Below, in pieces: positions 43,269-54,620 of a DNA stretch of 64,000 bases (positions are counted from its first letter, which is position 1; each line of letters opens with the position of its first letter). Below the pieces are notes generated by a model. That model did no database searches. It was given only the letters and a program-made list of their open reading frames with translations, and was not told the DNA's origin. Made by a program: the position numbers and the translations under genes. The DNA is taken from the NCBI RefSeq assembly GCF_964656455.1, contig NC_135718.1, positions 54,775,008 through 54,839,007 of the forward strand. The letters run 5' to 3'. The DNA is from Halichoerus grypus. Taxonomy: Eukaryota > Chordata > Mammalia > Carnivora > Phocidae.

Positions 43269-44205
43269 GTTCAACATCACTGATCAAGGAAATGCAAATC
43301 AAAACCGTGATGAGATATCACCTCATGCCTGTCAGGAGGGCTACTATTTAAAAAAAAAAAAAAAAAAAAAGGACAAGTGTTAGCAAGGATGTAGAGAAAT
43401 GGGAACCCTTGCATGCTGTGGGCAGGAATGTAAAATGGTGCAGCCGCTCTGGGAAATAGTACCAAAGTTCCTCAAAAAATTTAAAAGAGAATTACCACGG
43501 GATCCAGCAATCACGCTCCTGTGGATATTTACCCAAAAGAATTAAAATCAGGATCCCAAAGAGATATTACTATTAGCACACTCGTGTTCGCTGTGGCACT
43601 AATCACAACAGCCAAGAGGTGAAAATAGCCGAAATGCCCACTGACGGATGAATGGATAAAGAAGATGTGGTCTAGCCGTACAACAGAATAGCGTTCAGTC
43701 TTAAGAAAGAAGGAAATTCTGCGATATGCCACAACATAGATGAGCCTTGAGAACGTTACGCTAAGTAAAATAAGCCAGTCCCAGAAAGACAAATACTGTA
43801 GATTCCATTTATATGAGGTATCTAAAGTAGTCAAATTCATGCACTCACAGAGTGGAACCGTGGCTGCCAGGGGCCAGAGGGAGGGGAAATGGGGGTTAGT
43901 AATCAACGGGCATGAAGTTTCAGTGAAACAATATGAATACATTCTAGAGATCTGCTGAACAACATTGTCTCTATAGTCATCATTATTGCACACTTAAAAT
44001 TTTATTAAGAAGGTGGATCCCATGCTAAGTGCTCTTACCACAATAAAATAAAATTTTAAGAAATGTTTTAGAATTACACAGAAGTGATGGTTGGTTGTAC
44101 AACATTGTAAATGTACTAAATACGTTGAATTAGCTGCGCACTTTAAAACAGTTAATCTTGTGTCATGTGAATTTCACCTCAATTTGTAAAAAAAAAGAAA
44201 AAGTA
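43269..44205 (+). mobile_element. L1 3' end, second copy plus tail of a third
   Basis: The order restarts with 'caaggaaatgcaaatcaaaa', proceeds through 'ggatccagcaatcacgctcc' and 'ggctgccaggggccagaggg' to 'cttaccacaataaaataaaa' (44050). A further L1 tail, 'cacttgt'-type 3' UTR with 'tgtgaatttcacctcaattt', ends in poly-A at 44203. A poly-A run of about 20 at 43350-43370 interrupts ORF2-derived sequence. Confidence 0.8.
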
Positions 44206-45042
44206 ATGAGCGCATCCCCTGGGTCATCTGAATGACCTTATTCATAAGCAAGCACTGCTGTGCAATTTGGGGCTAAAGTCTGCCCCTGCGTTTACAATCG
44301 AGGTCCTTTTCTGTGAAGGCCAAATCACATCATTGCACATGGTACAAACAAAGGTGGTGGTTCAAGCAGAGGAGGGGGTGAGGTGGAGAACTGAGCCACC
44401 CCATACATAGCCCATGGCAGCCTGGACATGCCCAGTTCAAAGGCCTGCCTCTTAGGAGTGGGGACCATGTTCGTGTTGACAGCATCCGTGTGAACTGAGC
44501 AAAATCCACCTCTGTTTATGCCAAATGCCTGATTCCCACAGGAAGTGGGTTTAAGAGCCAATATAGACAGATTTCAATAACACCACTATTCCACCCTTAT
44601 CTTCAATCAAACAAGCCAGCTTCCCAGATATCAAGTGGTGCACTACTGAGACAGACATTTGGGGATTACTCACCGGCACTCTGGGCTCTAATGTGAGTGA
44701 TCAGAATTACCCCCAAACCAGCCAACCAGCCAACATCATTAATGCCACTCTGTACAGCAAGTTCAAGTGACAGAGGCAGGGGAAACAGAAGAGACCCAGC
44801 TTTCTACTATCAATCCAACACTGGCAATTTAGGTGCAGCTTACATCCTTCCAATACATTAACATTGTTCATTTGCAATGGGTTGGCTTTCTGGTTTTATT
44901 GGTATTTCATGTTTATTTCATGGTTATGGAGAAACTATGTAAATGTAAGGCATTTACATCTAGTTTTATATTTGTACACATTTAAGTTATTATTCTAATA
45001 AGAAACCTTCAACCAACGGAGTGAGGTTTTTCTCTCTCTCTT

Positions 45043-45201
45043 TTTTAAAGATTTTATTTATTTATTTGAGAGAGAGAGAGAAAGTGAGAAGCAGGCTCCC
45101 CACTGAGCAGAGAGCCAATGCAGGGCTCGATCCCAGGACCCTGGGATCATGACCTGAGCTGAAGGCAGATGCTTAACCGATTGAGCCACCAAGGCACCCC
45201 C
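45043..45201 (-). mobile_element. SINEC, reverse orientation
   Basis: Reversed tail 'aaagattttatttatttat' and 'ccctgggatcatgacctgag' to 'gagccaccaaggcacccc'. Confidence 0.92.
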
Positions 45202-45231
45202 TATTTTTTTCTTTTAAAAGAGAGTCCACAA

Positions 45232-45357
45232 GGGGCACCCGGCATTGGGCTCTCTGCTCAGCAGGGAGTCTGCTTCTCCCTCTCTCTGCCCCTCCCCCCA
45301 ATTCATGCTCGCGCTCTCTCTCTCTCAAATGGATAAATAAAATCTTTAAGTAAATAA
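45232..45357 (+). mobile_element. SINEC with internal deletion
   Basis: Head 'ggggcaccc' is joined directly to body 'ggcattgggctctctgctc', so most of the tRNA-like part, with the region of both internal promoter boxes, is missing. The tail is normal. Flanks GAGAGTCCACA and GGGAGTCCATA look like a mutated duplication. Confidence 0.85.
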
Positions 45358-45389
45358 ATAGTAAAAACTTTACAAGGGAGTCCATAAAA

Positions 45390-45390
<1 letters not shown>

Positions 45391-45460
<70 letters not shown>
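45391..45460. repeat. (AC)n(TC)n compound microsatellite
   Basis: About 15 AC units switch to about 19 TC units without a break. Confidence 0.97.
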
Positions 45461-45463
<3 letters not shown>

Positions 45464-45469
45464 GACTCC

Positions 45470-45690
45470 ATGCAAAATGTCCCGAATAAGCGACTTTAGA
45501 GACACAGAAAGTAGATCAGTGGGCTGGGGGTGGGGTGTGACAACTAAGATACAGAATATCTTTTTGGGGGTTGATAAAAATGTTGTAATCAGATAGTGGT
45601 GACACAGGCAGGGCTCTAAATATACTAAAAGTTATTGAATTGTACGCTTTAAATTGGTGAATTGTATGGCATATAAATTCTATCTCAAAA
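45470..45690 (+). mobile_element. L1 3' UTR fragment
   Basis: 'gagacacagaaagtagatca', 'ggttgataaaaatgttgtaa', 'attgaattgtacgctttaaa' and 'catataaattctatctcaaa' are L1 3' UTR words. Confidence 0.8.
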
Positions 45691-45699
45691 TGCTAATTT

Positions 45700-45886
45700 T
45701 TTTTAAGATTTTATTTATTTGAGAGAGTGAGAGAGAGAGAGAGCACGAGCTGGGGGGCAGAGGGAAAGGGAGAAGCAGACTCCCCACTGAGCAGGGAGCC
45801 CGACGTGGGGCTCGATCCCAGGACCCCGAGATCATGACCTAAGCCAAAAGCAGACGTTTAACCAACTGAGCCACCCGGGCGCCCCC
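45700..45886 (-). mobile_element. SINEC, reverse orientation
   Basis: Reversed SINEC ending 'ccacccgggcgccccc'. AAAATGCTA flanks it at 45687-45695 and 45887-45895. Confidence 0.93.
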
Positions 45887-45911
45887 AAAATGCTATTTTT
45901 ATTTTGTATTT

Positions 45912-46080
45912 ATTTTTTTAAAGATTTTATTTATTTATTTGAGAGAGAGAAAGCAAGAGAGCACAAACAGTGGGGAGGGGTGGAGGGAAAGGGAGAAACT
46001 CCCTGCTGAGTGGGGAGACGGATGCAGGACTGGATCCCAAGACCCTGAGATCATGACCTGAGCTGAAGGCAGGCATTTAA
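45912..46080 (-). mobile_element. SINEC, reverse, 5'-truncated
   Basis: The reversed tail and body end at 'gaaggcaggcatttaa', so the first part of the tRNA head is absent. GCTATTTTTA occurs before it (45892-45901) and after it (46081-46090). Confidence 0.88.
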
Positions 46081-47099
46081 GCTATTTTTAAAAGAGGAAG
46101 GGTCCACATGTTACCCAGGTCTGAGCAGCACTAAACTGGAGAATCACAGGGAAATCAGCAAGCCCATCTATTGTTAGCTTCCCTCCCAGGCTCACTCCCC
46201 TCTCCCTCTCCCTAAACCGTCCCCAAGAGCTCAGAGAAGGAGGCTGACATGAAACCCAGTCACAAGACAAGCCCAACCTGGAACACAACTCAGGATCCCC
46301 ATCTCACAGAGTTCACTTCATACAACAACAGCAAAATACTGTTTTGCATTATTAAACTAGGAAAAACTTGAAAACAATGAAAACAACCGATGTTAGTAAG
46401 TATGCACAGAATGTGAATCATTTATACATGCAGGGCAATAGTCAAACAAAAAAGCATGACAATACAGATGCAGAGCCTCCATGACCCCATCGGGCAGGGT
46501 CAGGTAGAGCCAGGCACATGCAAACCTGAGCCCAGGAGGTCCCTCTTCCCCAGGAGACCACAGACATCCCCACCCCCCCACCCGCACACCCAAGGCAGGG
46601 TTCCTGTCGTCTCGACAAGGTGCAATTTCACTGCAACAGGAAGGGAGGCCTCGAGGCCTTTGGTCGTCCAACAAATCACTCTCTCCTTAGGCCTATCCCT
46701 TCCCGCAACATGTCATGGAGCCCGGAAGAGGAAGCCCCTGCAGCCAGCTGCCAGTGGGAGGCGGGAGTGACAGAAGCAGGAACGCTAGCCCACCCCGAGG
46801 ACAGTCTGATCTCTTGTGTTCCAATGCCTCCCTCCTCCAGAAACCTGATCTGAATGGCCCACCTCCAGGAAGCCTTCATTCTGTCTCCCCAAAGCCTGGC
46901 TGAGCCCCAGCTCGGAGCGAGGGGGAGAGGGACACCTGCCCGTGTAGCCCAGGCCCCCATCTCTGGGCCCGCCGATCCCAGGGAAGGGACACGGAGTTCC
47001 AACGACAGTGCTGGGACCCTCCCCAAGACCAATGGCTAATAAGTGAGAAAGCAGCCCCAGGCACAGCCCCAGTGTGACTGACATCCCCAAATCAAAACT

Positions 47100-47690
47100 A
47101 CACAAATTCACACGGAGGCACAGAAGAAACAACCAAGGGATACTCAGCAAACTGCGGACGGCGTTATCTCTGGCGAAGACAGGAATTGGGGCGTGGGGGG
47201 GGTGCTGCACTTACTCTCTCTGTATGAAGCTACTACTTGATTCTTTCATAAAGATAATTACTTTATATTCTTTTTTAATTGACGGCACTGGGCAGGCATC
47301 CCCTGGAACCTAAGAAGCAGTCTTCCCACACCCTGGAATACTACTCTGCAGTCAAAAAGGAAGGCACAGGCCAAACGTCCAGAACATGGGCACATCTCAA
47401 TGCCACGTGGAGCAGAGAAGCCAGACAGGAGACTACCTATGATGTGAGTCCATTTATGTGACAACCTAAGAAAAACAAACCCAGAGGGACAGAAAGGACC
47501 TAAGTGGGCTGGGTGCCAGGGGTGGGAGTGGTAACTGGCTGCACCGGAGCTGGAGGAACCTTCCAGACGGTGAAGTGCTCTCAGACTTGAGGGAGGTGAT
47601 GGCTGCAGGTCCCTGGCAGTGACCAGCACTCACAGCTGTGCACTTAGAATGCACGAATTTTATGGTACATATACCTCCATAAAACTTTTT
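47100..47690 (+). mobile_element. L1 3' ends, two fragments
   Basis: 47100-47280 has the 3' UTR words 'gcgttatctctggcgaagac' and 'cttactctctctgtatgaag'. 47320-47690 has 'accctggaatactactctgc', 'ggtgccaggggtgggagtgg' and 'ttatggtacatatacctcc'. Confidence 0.7.
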
Positions 47691-47692
47691 TA

Positions 47693-47866
47693 GGGGCACC
47701 TGGTGGCTCGGTCGGCTAAGCATCCGCCTTCAGCTGCCTTCCGGGATGGAGTCCCACATCAGGCTCTCTGCTCTGCGGGGAGTCTGCTTCTCCCTCTCCC
47801 TCTGCCCCTCCCCACATGCTCTCTCTCTCTCTCTCTCTCTCAAATAAATAAATAAAATCTTTAAAA
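47693..47866 (+). mobile_element. SINEC
   Basis: 'ggggcacctggtggctcggt' to 'aaataaaatctttaaaaaaa'. A short deletion removes the 'caggtcatgatc' part. Upstream AAAACTTTTTTA is the likely duplicated target. Confidence 0.88.
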
Positions 47867-47884
47867 AAAATTTTTTTTTAAAGT

Positions 47885-48070
47885 AAGGCCGAGGTGGGAA
47901 CAGGAAGCAGCTGCCCAGTGGGTTTGGGTTTTCCTTTGGGGTGATGAATGTTTTGGAACTTGACAGAAGCAGTGGTCAAACGACATTGTGGATGTACAGG
48001 CCGCTGAAATGTACACTTGAAAATAATTGATTTTATGTCAAATGAATATCACCTCAATAAAAAAAAAAAG
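47885..48070 (+). mobile_element. L1 3' UTR fragment with poly-A
   Basis: 'ggggtgatgaatgttttgga', 'gaaatgtacacttgaaaata' and 'aatgaatatcacctcaataa' plus a poly-A. It is probably the continuation of the L1 that the preceding SINEC split. A MIR scrap follows at 48100-48165. Confidence 0.75.
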
Positions 48071-49659
48071 TTTTGTTTTTTTTTTAGGGAGGGAAAAAAT
48101 TATGCCCATTTTGCAGATGGGAAATTGGGCTCCAAGGCAGCAGTGAAACGCCAGTCCAGGGCTTATCCACCTCAGGCCCGGCTCAGGGCCCAGTAGAGAG
48201 ACCTGCACTGCACCTCCCTCAAGGGTGCCGCACCTCGGGCAGCCCATCTCCAGGGAGGGCCCTTCTCTCTGAAGCATCTGGAAACCAGAGCTTCCCAACA
48301 GGCCTTGGAGTGAGCCAGCAGAGCGGTCCCTGCAGGAGACCTCCAAAGCCCATGAGGCTCCATCCAAAGGCAGGGCTGACGTGGGGGCAGGGATTGTGCA
48401 CCCACCGAGCAGGTGGTCAAACTGAGGCTGAAGAACTGCTGGGCCAGGATGCGGATGGGAAAGGGGCCGCCATCAGATCCAGCCTGGAGGAGGTCTTCGA
48501 GGCCCTGCCAACCAGGGCCCTGGGGCTCTGATGGAGGGCTGCCCCGGAGAGTTAAGAGGTCAGCACCCACTTCAGGGGCCCTAGGAGGAAGGACTCAGTC
48601 ACTACAGGGCAGCAGTCAAAGGGGACATGTCCAGCAGTCACTCTGTGACCAGCAGGAGAGAGTTAACTTCGTCATGGGGTCTACAGTTCCCGGAAAAGGA
48701 AAAGGAAAAGAAAAGAGGAGGGAAACTCCCCTCTGTGCTTTCTAAACATCCAACAATCTTCAAAACATCCAAGCATCCCTGTCCTACACTCTGGGGAAGG
48801 CCTGGACAGAGGCCACACAGCCTGCAGGCAGGCAGGCCCTGGGGCTCAGCAGGCAGCAGAGGCTGGCAAGGCCAAGGTCATCTGAGGGCACCCACCTCTC
48901 TCCTCCTGCATGGGGCCAACTCAGTCTCTTGGCAGTGGGGCCGTTTCTCATGGGAGAGGGCGGGAGGCCGAGCAGTGGACCCACAGCGCTCCCAGCACCA
49001 CACCCTCCCTCCTGGAATTTCCAAAAGCCCTAGCTCCCTGGGAGCCCACAGGGTCAGCATGACACACCCAGTTCCCAGATGCTCCCTGCTGCCTGCCTTG
49101 GGCATGCAGGTTACCCCAGATGCCCTGCGTCTCTCTCATCAGAGTATCCCAGCCAAGAAGGAACACCCTTCAGAGCTAAAGCCAGTCCGCATGTCAGTTA
49201 TAGGAAATATATAAAACACTTCCCAAGGTCCCAGAATTCCACCATTAGACATTCACTCCTTAGGAAAAGCTAAGGAGTTTTCAAAGGCTTCAGTTCATTC
49301 CCAAGATGGGGGACCTATTAAAGCATGGGTATCTTAACTAAGAGCAAAAATAGGCATGTTCCTGGGGCAGGAGCAGTCTGGAGCCCCACCTCAAAAACAA
49401 GGGCCCCTAGGGAGCGTTGGCAGACATTTCTAAGAGGCAGAAGGGTCTCTGGAGAATGAGGGGACAGCAAATGTGACTCCTAAAAGGGAAGTGAGAGGTG
49501 CAGAATTCTGGTGGGCCTCCAGCTTGTGTCCTGAGGGAACCCAGGGCTGCCTCTGAGCCCAGAGTGGGAGGAACAGAAGGTCCCAGCATGCAAGGGCTTT
49601 CTTGACAGGGCGAGATGCTAAGTGTGGGTCCCCTCCCCAAGTGCATGGATCTGCTCATG

Positions 49660-49860
49660 TTCTTAAACACACCAAGCTGTCACCCCTCTGCACGGGCTGC
49701 TCTTTCTGCTTGGGAAGTCTTCCCTCACCTTTGGAAATTCTTGTCCATCCTTCAAAGCCCACCTGATGCATCACCCTACCCCCCAGGCAGGCCATTCCCT
49801 CCCTCCAACTCCCATCACAGCTAGCGCAGACCCCGGGAAGGTGCCGGTCGGGTATGATAC
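49660..49860 (+). repeat. L2-like relic
   Basis: 'tgggaagtcttccctcacct', 'gtccatccttcaaagcccac' and 'aggccattccctccctccaa' resemble the L2 3' end. Confidence 0.5.
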
Positions 49861-50064
49861 AATGTATGTATGTGCCTGTCACCCAGCAGGGACTCGGTCT
49901 CACCCACCTTTGGTCCCCTGCCCCTCATACTGAACCCAGGGCCAGGAACCCCAATCGAGAGGCATGCACACTGGTGCCTTCGGACCATGAGGCACGGTGC
50001 AAGCAGCCTGGCCTCACACACCTCTCCCTCTGTGGAGAAAGCATTCATCATGGTAATCACAGAA

Positions 50065-50310
50065 GCACCTGATGTTTACTGAGCACTTACTATGAGCCGC
50101 ATGTGACCCCAGGGGCTCTCCAGGCACCACCTCCTTTCATGGTTGCGACATCCCTCTAAGGGATTTCCTATCATTAACCCTGCTACACAAGGAAATCAGG
50201 CACAGAGAGGGGAAGTGAGCTGCCCAGGGGCGCACAGCTAATGAGAGTAGGACCCGAAACTCAGACCCTGGTGGTATGGTTCCCGAACCGGTGTCCTTAG
50301 CCGCTACAGA
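50065..50310 (-). repeat. MIR, nearly complete
   Basis: 'atgtttactgagcacttact', 'aggcacagagaggggaagtg', 'cacagctaatgagagtagga' and 'tccttagccgctac' run in antisense MIR order. Confidence 0.87.
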
Positions 50311-50844
50311 TCCACTGGCGGGTAGGAAGATGGTCAGGGAGCAGGTGACAAGCTCTGCATAGAAGAGGAACTCAGAGATTTGAATGGCCAGTTCTTCCCA
50401 GGTCTTCTCTTTCCCCAGGTCCCAGCCAAAGACCCAAGAAGAGCAGCAGAGCCTCTTCCCAGACTGAGGCTGCTTGCAGGCCCACTCCTGTGCTGAGTGC
50501 CGGCTCTAAGAAACGTCAAAGGGCCGGCAAGCACCTTGGCCCGTACCAGGGAGGCACCCGGCTGCCCGCTGGGACGCAGAGCCATGATCTGGGGCTATTC
50601 TTAGCAAACCACTGGCTCCCCTCCCAGAGGCCTGGCAGGCAGCAGGCCCAAGCCTCCATACGCCCTGCCTGCCATTTCCTGACCCTGCATGTGGAGATCC
50701 CACGGGATTATGGAGTGGCTGGTGGGCAAGGGTTGAGGACAAAGCCCTCCAGCTTTCCAGTGAGAGGTGCGTGCCTGCCCCGCTTGCCTGGCCAGGCCGC
50801 TGGCTGCAGCTTTGGGGGGTCCTGGCCACAGGGGCAGGCTCGTC

Positions 50845-51065
50845 ATCAAAGCTGCACAGGCAGTACTCACTCTGTACCATACCCTGGGCCACATGCCTTC
50901 CGCGGATTTCCTCCCATTTAACCCTCAAAGCACCCTCAGGGGCTGGGGGTGACTGGCCCCATTTTAAAGATGAGGAGTTTTCTGCTAAAGGTAAATTAAT
51001 TCAGACGTTAAGTAACTTGCCCAGGGTCGTGCAGTGGGTTAGTGTCAAACTGTGTCTAGACTCTG
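50845..51065 (-). repeat. MIR
   Basis: 'tcactctgtaccataccctg', 'ttaaagatgaggagttttct' and 'taagtaacttgcccagggtc' follow antisense MIR order. Confidence 0.8.
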
Positions 51066-51250
51066 GGCTGGCTCCCAGTCTCCAGGTTGGGCAGAACCGA
51101 AGTGACGACAGCCAGAAGCTGGGAGCCCCCTTCCCTGGCCAAGCCCAGGGTTTAGGGGAGGGGGCACCTGAGGGCAATAGTCTCATCAAAGACCCCCCCC
51201 CCCCCCCCGCACATGTCTACCTTTTCTCTTCCCTAAGAATGGTCTCTTCC

Positions 51251-51388
51251 TGAGGCCCCTGGCTCTTCCTGAGGCACCTGGCTGGCTCAGTTGGTACAGC
51301 CCGTGACTCTTGATCTCAGGGTCATGAGTTCGAGCCCCACCTTGGGTGTAGAAATTACTATTAAAAAAAATAAACTTTAAAAAAAAAA
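51251..51388 (+). mobile_element. SINEC, older type, with duplicated head
   Basis: Target duplication AAGAATGGTYYCTTCC lies at 51235-51250 and 51389-51404. Between them the head occurs twice: a partial 'tgaggcccctggct' and then the full 'tgaggcacctggctggctca'. Confidence 0.88.
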
Positions 51389-53982
51389 AAGAATGGTCCC
51401 TTCCCTGCCAGAGACCCTCAGGCTTGGGCTCAAAAGGAGAGTCCCCAGCCAGGTTCCTTCCCTACCCAGGCCACAGAGCCTCACTTCAGGAAACTTCTGG
51501 AAACCCAAGGAAGATGAGACTTAAAGGTTCAAGGAGCCCCTGCTGGTGCTTAGGGCATGCACCCACCCCTGTAACTTAGGGAGTAGGGAGGTCAAATGAG
51601 TCTCAGAGTAAAAGAGAGAATACTAAGCCTTTTGGGAGCTTCAAACCCCAGTGGGGACCTAGAAACAAAGCCACACCACAGATCACCTGCACCACCACCA
51701 CCCTAAATGGGACAATTTCCTGCTGCCGCGCAGAGTCACAAGGATAACTGAGTAGTGCACACCTCAGACTCTATCTTGGAACCCACCTCTGTCCATGTCC
51801 TGGCCTTCCTGTCAGGCGACTCAGCAGGCCCACAGCCAACTCCACGTCTGCCTGGTACTCGAGCTACTTCCTTGTGACTCCACACCTCCTGTCTGTGAAT
51901 GTCAGCTCACATCCATGCTCGTCATCCATATGCCTGCCCTTTACACATCTGCCTCTTGCGTGGGGAGGCTCGAGGCCCCGTGAAGGCGTAATCTGCTTAT
52001 ATAGAGTCTGTGGCCCACGTGTGGTCCACATTTATGTGTCCACGCTGTCTGCCCCTTCACATCTGTACCCCTGGGTTGCGTGCCCACCTCTGTCACCTTC
52101 CTGTGTCTGTCTTCATTCACACGGGCATCCAGCTCCTGTCTCCGCCCACACGGCTGCAGACCCAAGCACGCACACATCTCTGTGCACACCTGTGCCTGGC
52201 TGACCCTGTGTGCGCCACCTGCTTGGAGGCGGGTGGGTGTATTCACACGGGTGCTCACAATGCCAGCCACGGGCCATGGCGTGAGCTCAGCACACCCTCT
52301 CCCAGAATAGCGCCCAAGGCCATGAGCACAATGCTGCCTCCACAAAGTGTTCCAGAAAAGCAGAAACCTGCCAGGGACGATGGGGGAGGGGGCAGAGCCC
52401 CCAGACATAGCAGAACCTCAGAGTGAGGTCAGTACTGCCCCGGGACCACCCACATCAAGCCAACCCTGCCCTACCCTCCCCCCGCCACCTCCATCACCCC
52501 ACCTTCAATACCTGATGGCCGGCAAAGGAGAGAGCGCCTGTCTGTGCTCACAGGAAACCCTGGCTCGGGGCCTCCAGCCTTCCAACCTCATCCCCAGCCC
52601 CTGGCAATAGAGGCTCTTCAGAAATGAAATGAAGACTTCCTCCCTGCTGGCCTCTGAACCTCCCATAAGGTTGGATCTAGACCTCAAACCTCAGAGGCCC
52701 CAGGGAAGCTGGGAGAGTCCCGTGCTTGGCCTGACTCCAAAAACCAAATGGGTTTCTTCAGAAATCTACCAGCAGGAAAAAAACTGGAGAGTGGGGCTGG
52801 GGGCGCATACAAGCAAGAGAATCTCCTGAATCCTCCTGCTGCTCCCGGTCCATGGAGGTGGAGAGGTCCTCACTAGGAGCAGGATAACAGGGAGGGGAGG
52901 GGTATGGTGCTGGAACATTTTAAATAGATTTAAACATATGCATATGATTGCCTGAGAACAGGATTCCAGGCCCCCCAGCGATGGCAGCCTACACCACTCA
53001 TTTAGCAATTAATCACGTGGAGCCTCTTGGCATTTCCACTATTATTAGTCCGGGACTGGTATGGAAAGCCTCTATCAACAAACTTTCTGTATATTTGTCT
53101 TGCATTCGCCATAGGGCTGAGCCACCTGAGGACAGCACCCCCGAGTCCTCCCACACTCCCATCCTCCCCAGCAGAGCCGGGGGCCTGACATTTAAGAGGT
53201 GCCCGGTCACTGGGTCCAGCTGCTCTGCACAGAAGCCAAGGAATTGGTGCCTAGACCTTTGGTTGGGAGAGTAAAAAATCCCAGAAGCTTCCTGAAGCCA
53301 GGACACTTTCTTCCATCTCTGACTCCCCAAGAGATAAGAACAGGTTCCAATCATCCTGGCCACTTTAGAGGCAGGTGCAGCGGCTCTCCCACACCCCACT
53401 CTGCTTTCTGACAAGTCACTGACTCTTCAGGAAAAAACTCTGAAGATGAAAAGGGACTCTCCCAGGAGACCCAAGCCTGCAGAGGGACAGGGCCAGAGGG
53501 GCTCAGAATCAAAGCCTGAGCCCACTGGGACCTCATAACTCCAACCAGTCCCATGGGCCTCAAGCCCGTTAAAGATGAGCCCAGGGACCCCATGTGTGGA
53601 TCATGAGACGCCTTCCCTCCTCCCAACTGCTCAGTGAGCCTGGCTCCGGGGGCCCGTGCCCCAGGCCTAGCCCCGAAGAGTGGAGGTGCCGCCAGCCCAC
53701 GTTTACCCCAGTGCGAGGGAAACCTTGGGGGAGGAGACAGCCCAGCGCCCGGCAAACGACTCAATAACCGCCCACTCTTTATTGAGGTCCCGCTTCTCTC
53801 CCAGGCACCAATACCGTGCGGGTTTGGATGGGAGCCCAGAACCTCTCCTCTCCCGGAGCCCAGGAGGCGTGCACAGCCAGGGATGGGGAGTGGGTGGTCT
53901 GAGCCGCCCCGGGCAAGGGGGTGCCCAGGGGACTCCGGAGCTGCCCTCCCATCGCCAGCTCCGGGTCCGGACGCGTCGATAC

Positions 53983-54220
53983 CTGCCAGCCCGCGGCTCC
54001 GGGGGGCATCCGCGCTCCTGCGGCTGGCGCGCTGCGTCCGGACTGCGGGCGCCGAGTCAGGCAGCGGCTGGGCGCGCCCCGCGCGGGCTCCGGCTCGCTC
54101 CTCCCCACTTCCCCAGCCCATCCGTGGGCAGAGGCGGCTCCGGAGGCGGGCAGGCCGGGCGCAACTAGGCGAGGCCAGGAGAACCGCAGCCCGCGCTCGC
54201 CGGTAGTGGAAGATGCGCGC
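53983..54220 (-). other. PALD1: Candidate PALD1 non-coding exon 1 (preferred)
   Basis: On the minus strand GGCAG|GTATCG at 53983/53982 is a usable donor in the CpG island core. A CCAAT box and GC boxes lie some 60-130 bp upstream of the guessed start near 54220. The 5' boundary is an estimate. Exon 2 begins with UTR, so some upstream non-coding exon is required. Confidence 0.4.
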
Positions 54221-54373
54221 CCCAGCCCCAGCGCGCAGCTCGGCGCCCCGCGCCCCCCACGCCGAGGGGCGGACCCGGGCGGGCCGCCAATCACCGCGCC
54301 CGCCCCCGGCCAGCCTGAGCCCCCGCCCCAACCGCCGAGGGGGCGGGGGGCTCGGATTTAAAGACACACTCAC

Positions 54374-54620
54374 CCCAGCCGCGTCCGGATTGGCATCCCA
54401 GAGCCGCGACTCCGGGGCGGAGAGGGAAAGCCTGGCCCCACCTTCTCCGGCCCCGCTTCCTCCCTCTGCCCGCCCACCCTCCGCCGGGAGGAAAAGTTTG
54501 GGGCGGGGGAGACTGCCTGAGAAGCCAATTCCTCTTCCCTTGTCATTAGCTCGGCTCCTTCTGGAAGATGCCCAAACCCTCCATCCAGCCTGGCTGGAGA
54601 AAGAAGCAAATGCTCTCGGC
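54374..54620 (-). other. PALD1: Alternative PALD1 non-coding exon 1
   Basis: CTGGG|GTGAGTGTG on the minus strand is a strong donor with exon end at 54374. An exon here would start somewhere in 54500-54700 (the end given is a guess). The two donors could represent alternative first exons. Confidence 0.25.

Larger units (their letters stand above)
16991..53982 (-). other. PALD1: PALD1 intron 1 (about 37 kb)
   Basis: I see no further paladin exon or other conserved coding exon here. The identified contents are SINEC copies, old L1 3' ends, MIR, L2 and a hAT relic, listed separately. Stretches without a recognised element include 18330-19700, 22450-22990, 24730-25470, 26150-26780, 27160-28890, 29700-30200, 30450-31190, 35310-35510, 46090-47100, 48170-49650, 51400-52900 and 52930-53850. 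They are GC-rich unique DNA without clear reading frames. Confidence 0.8.
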
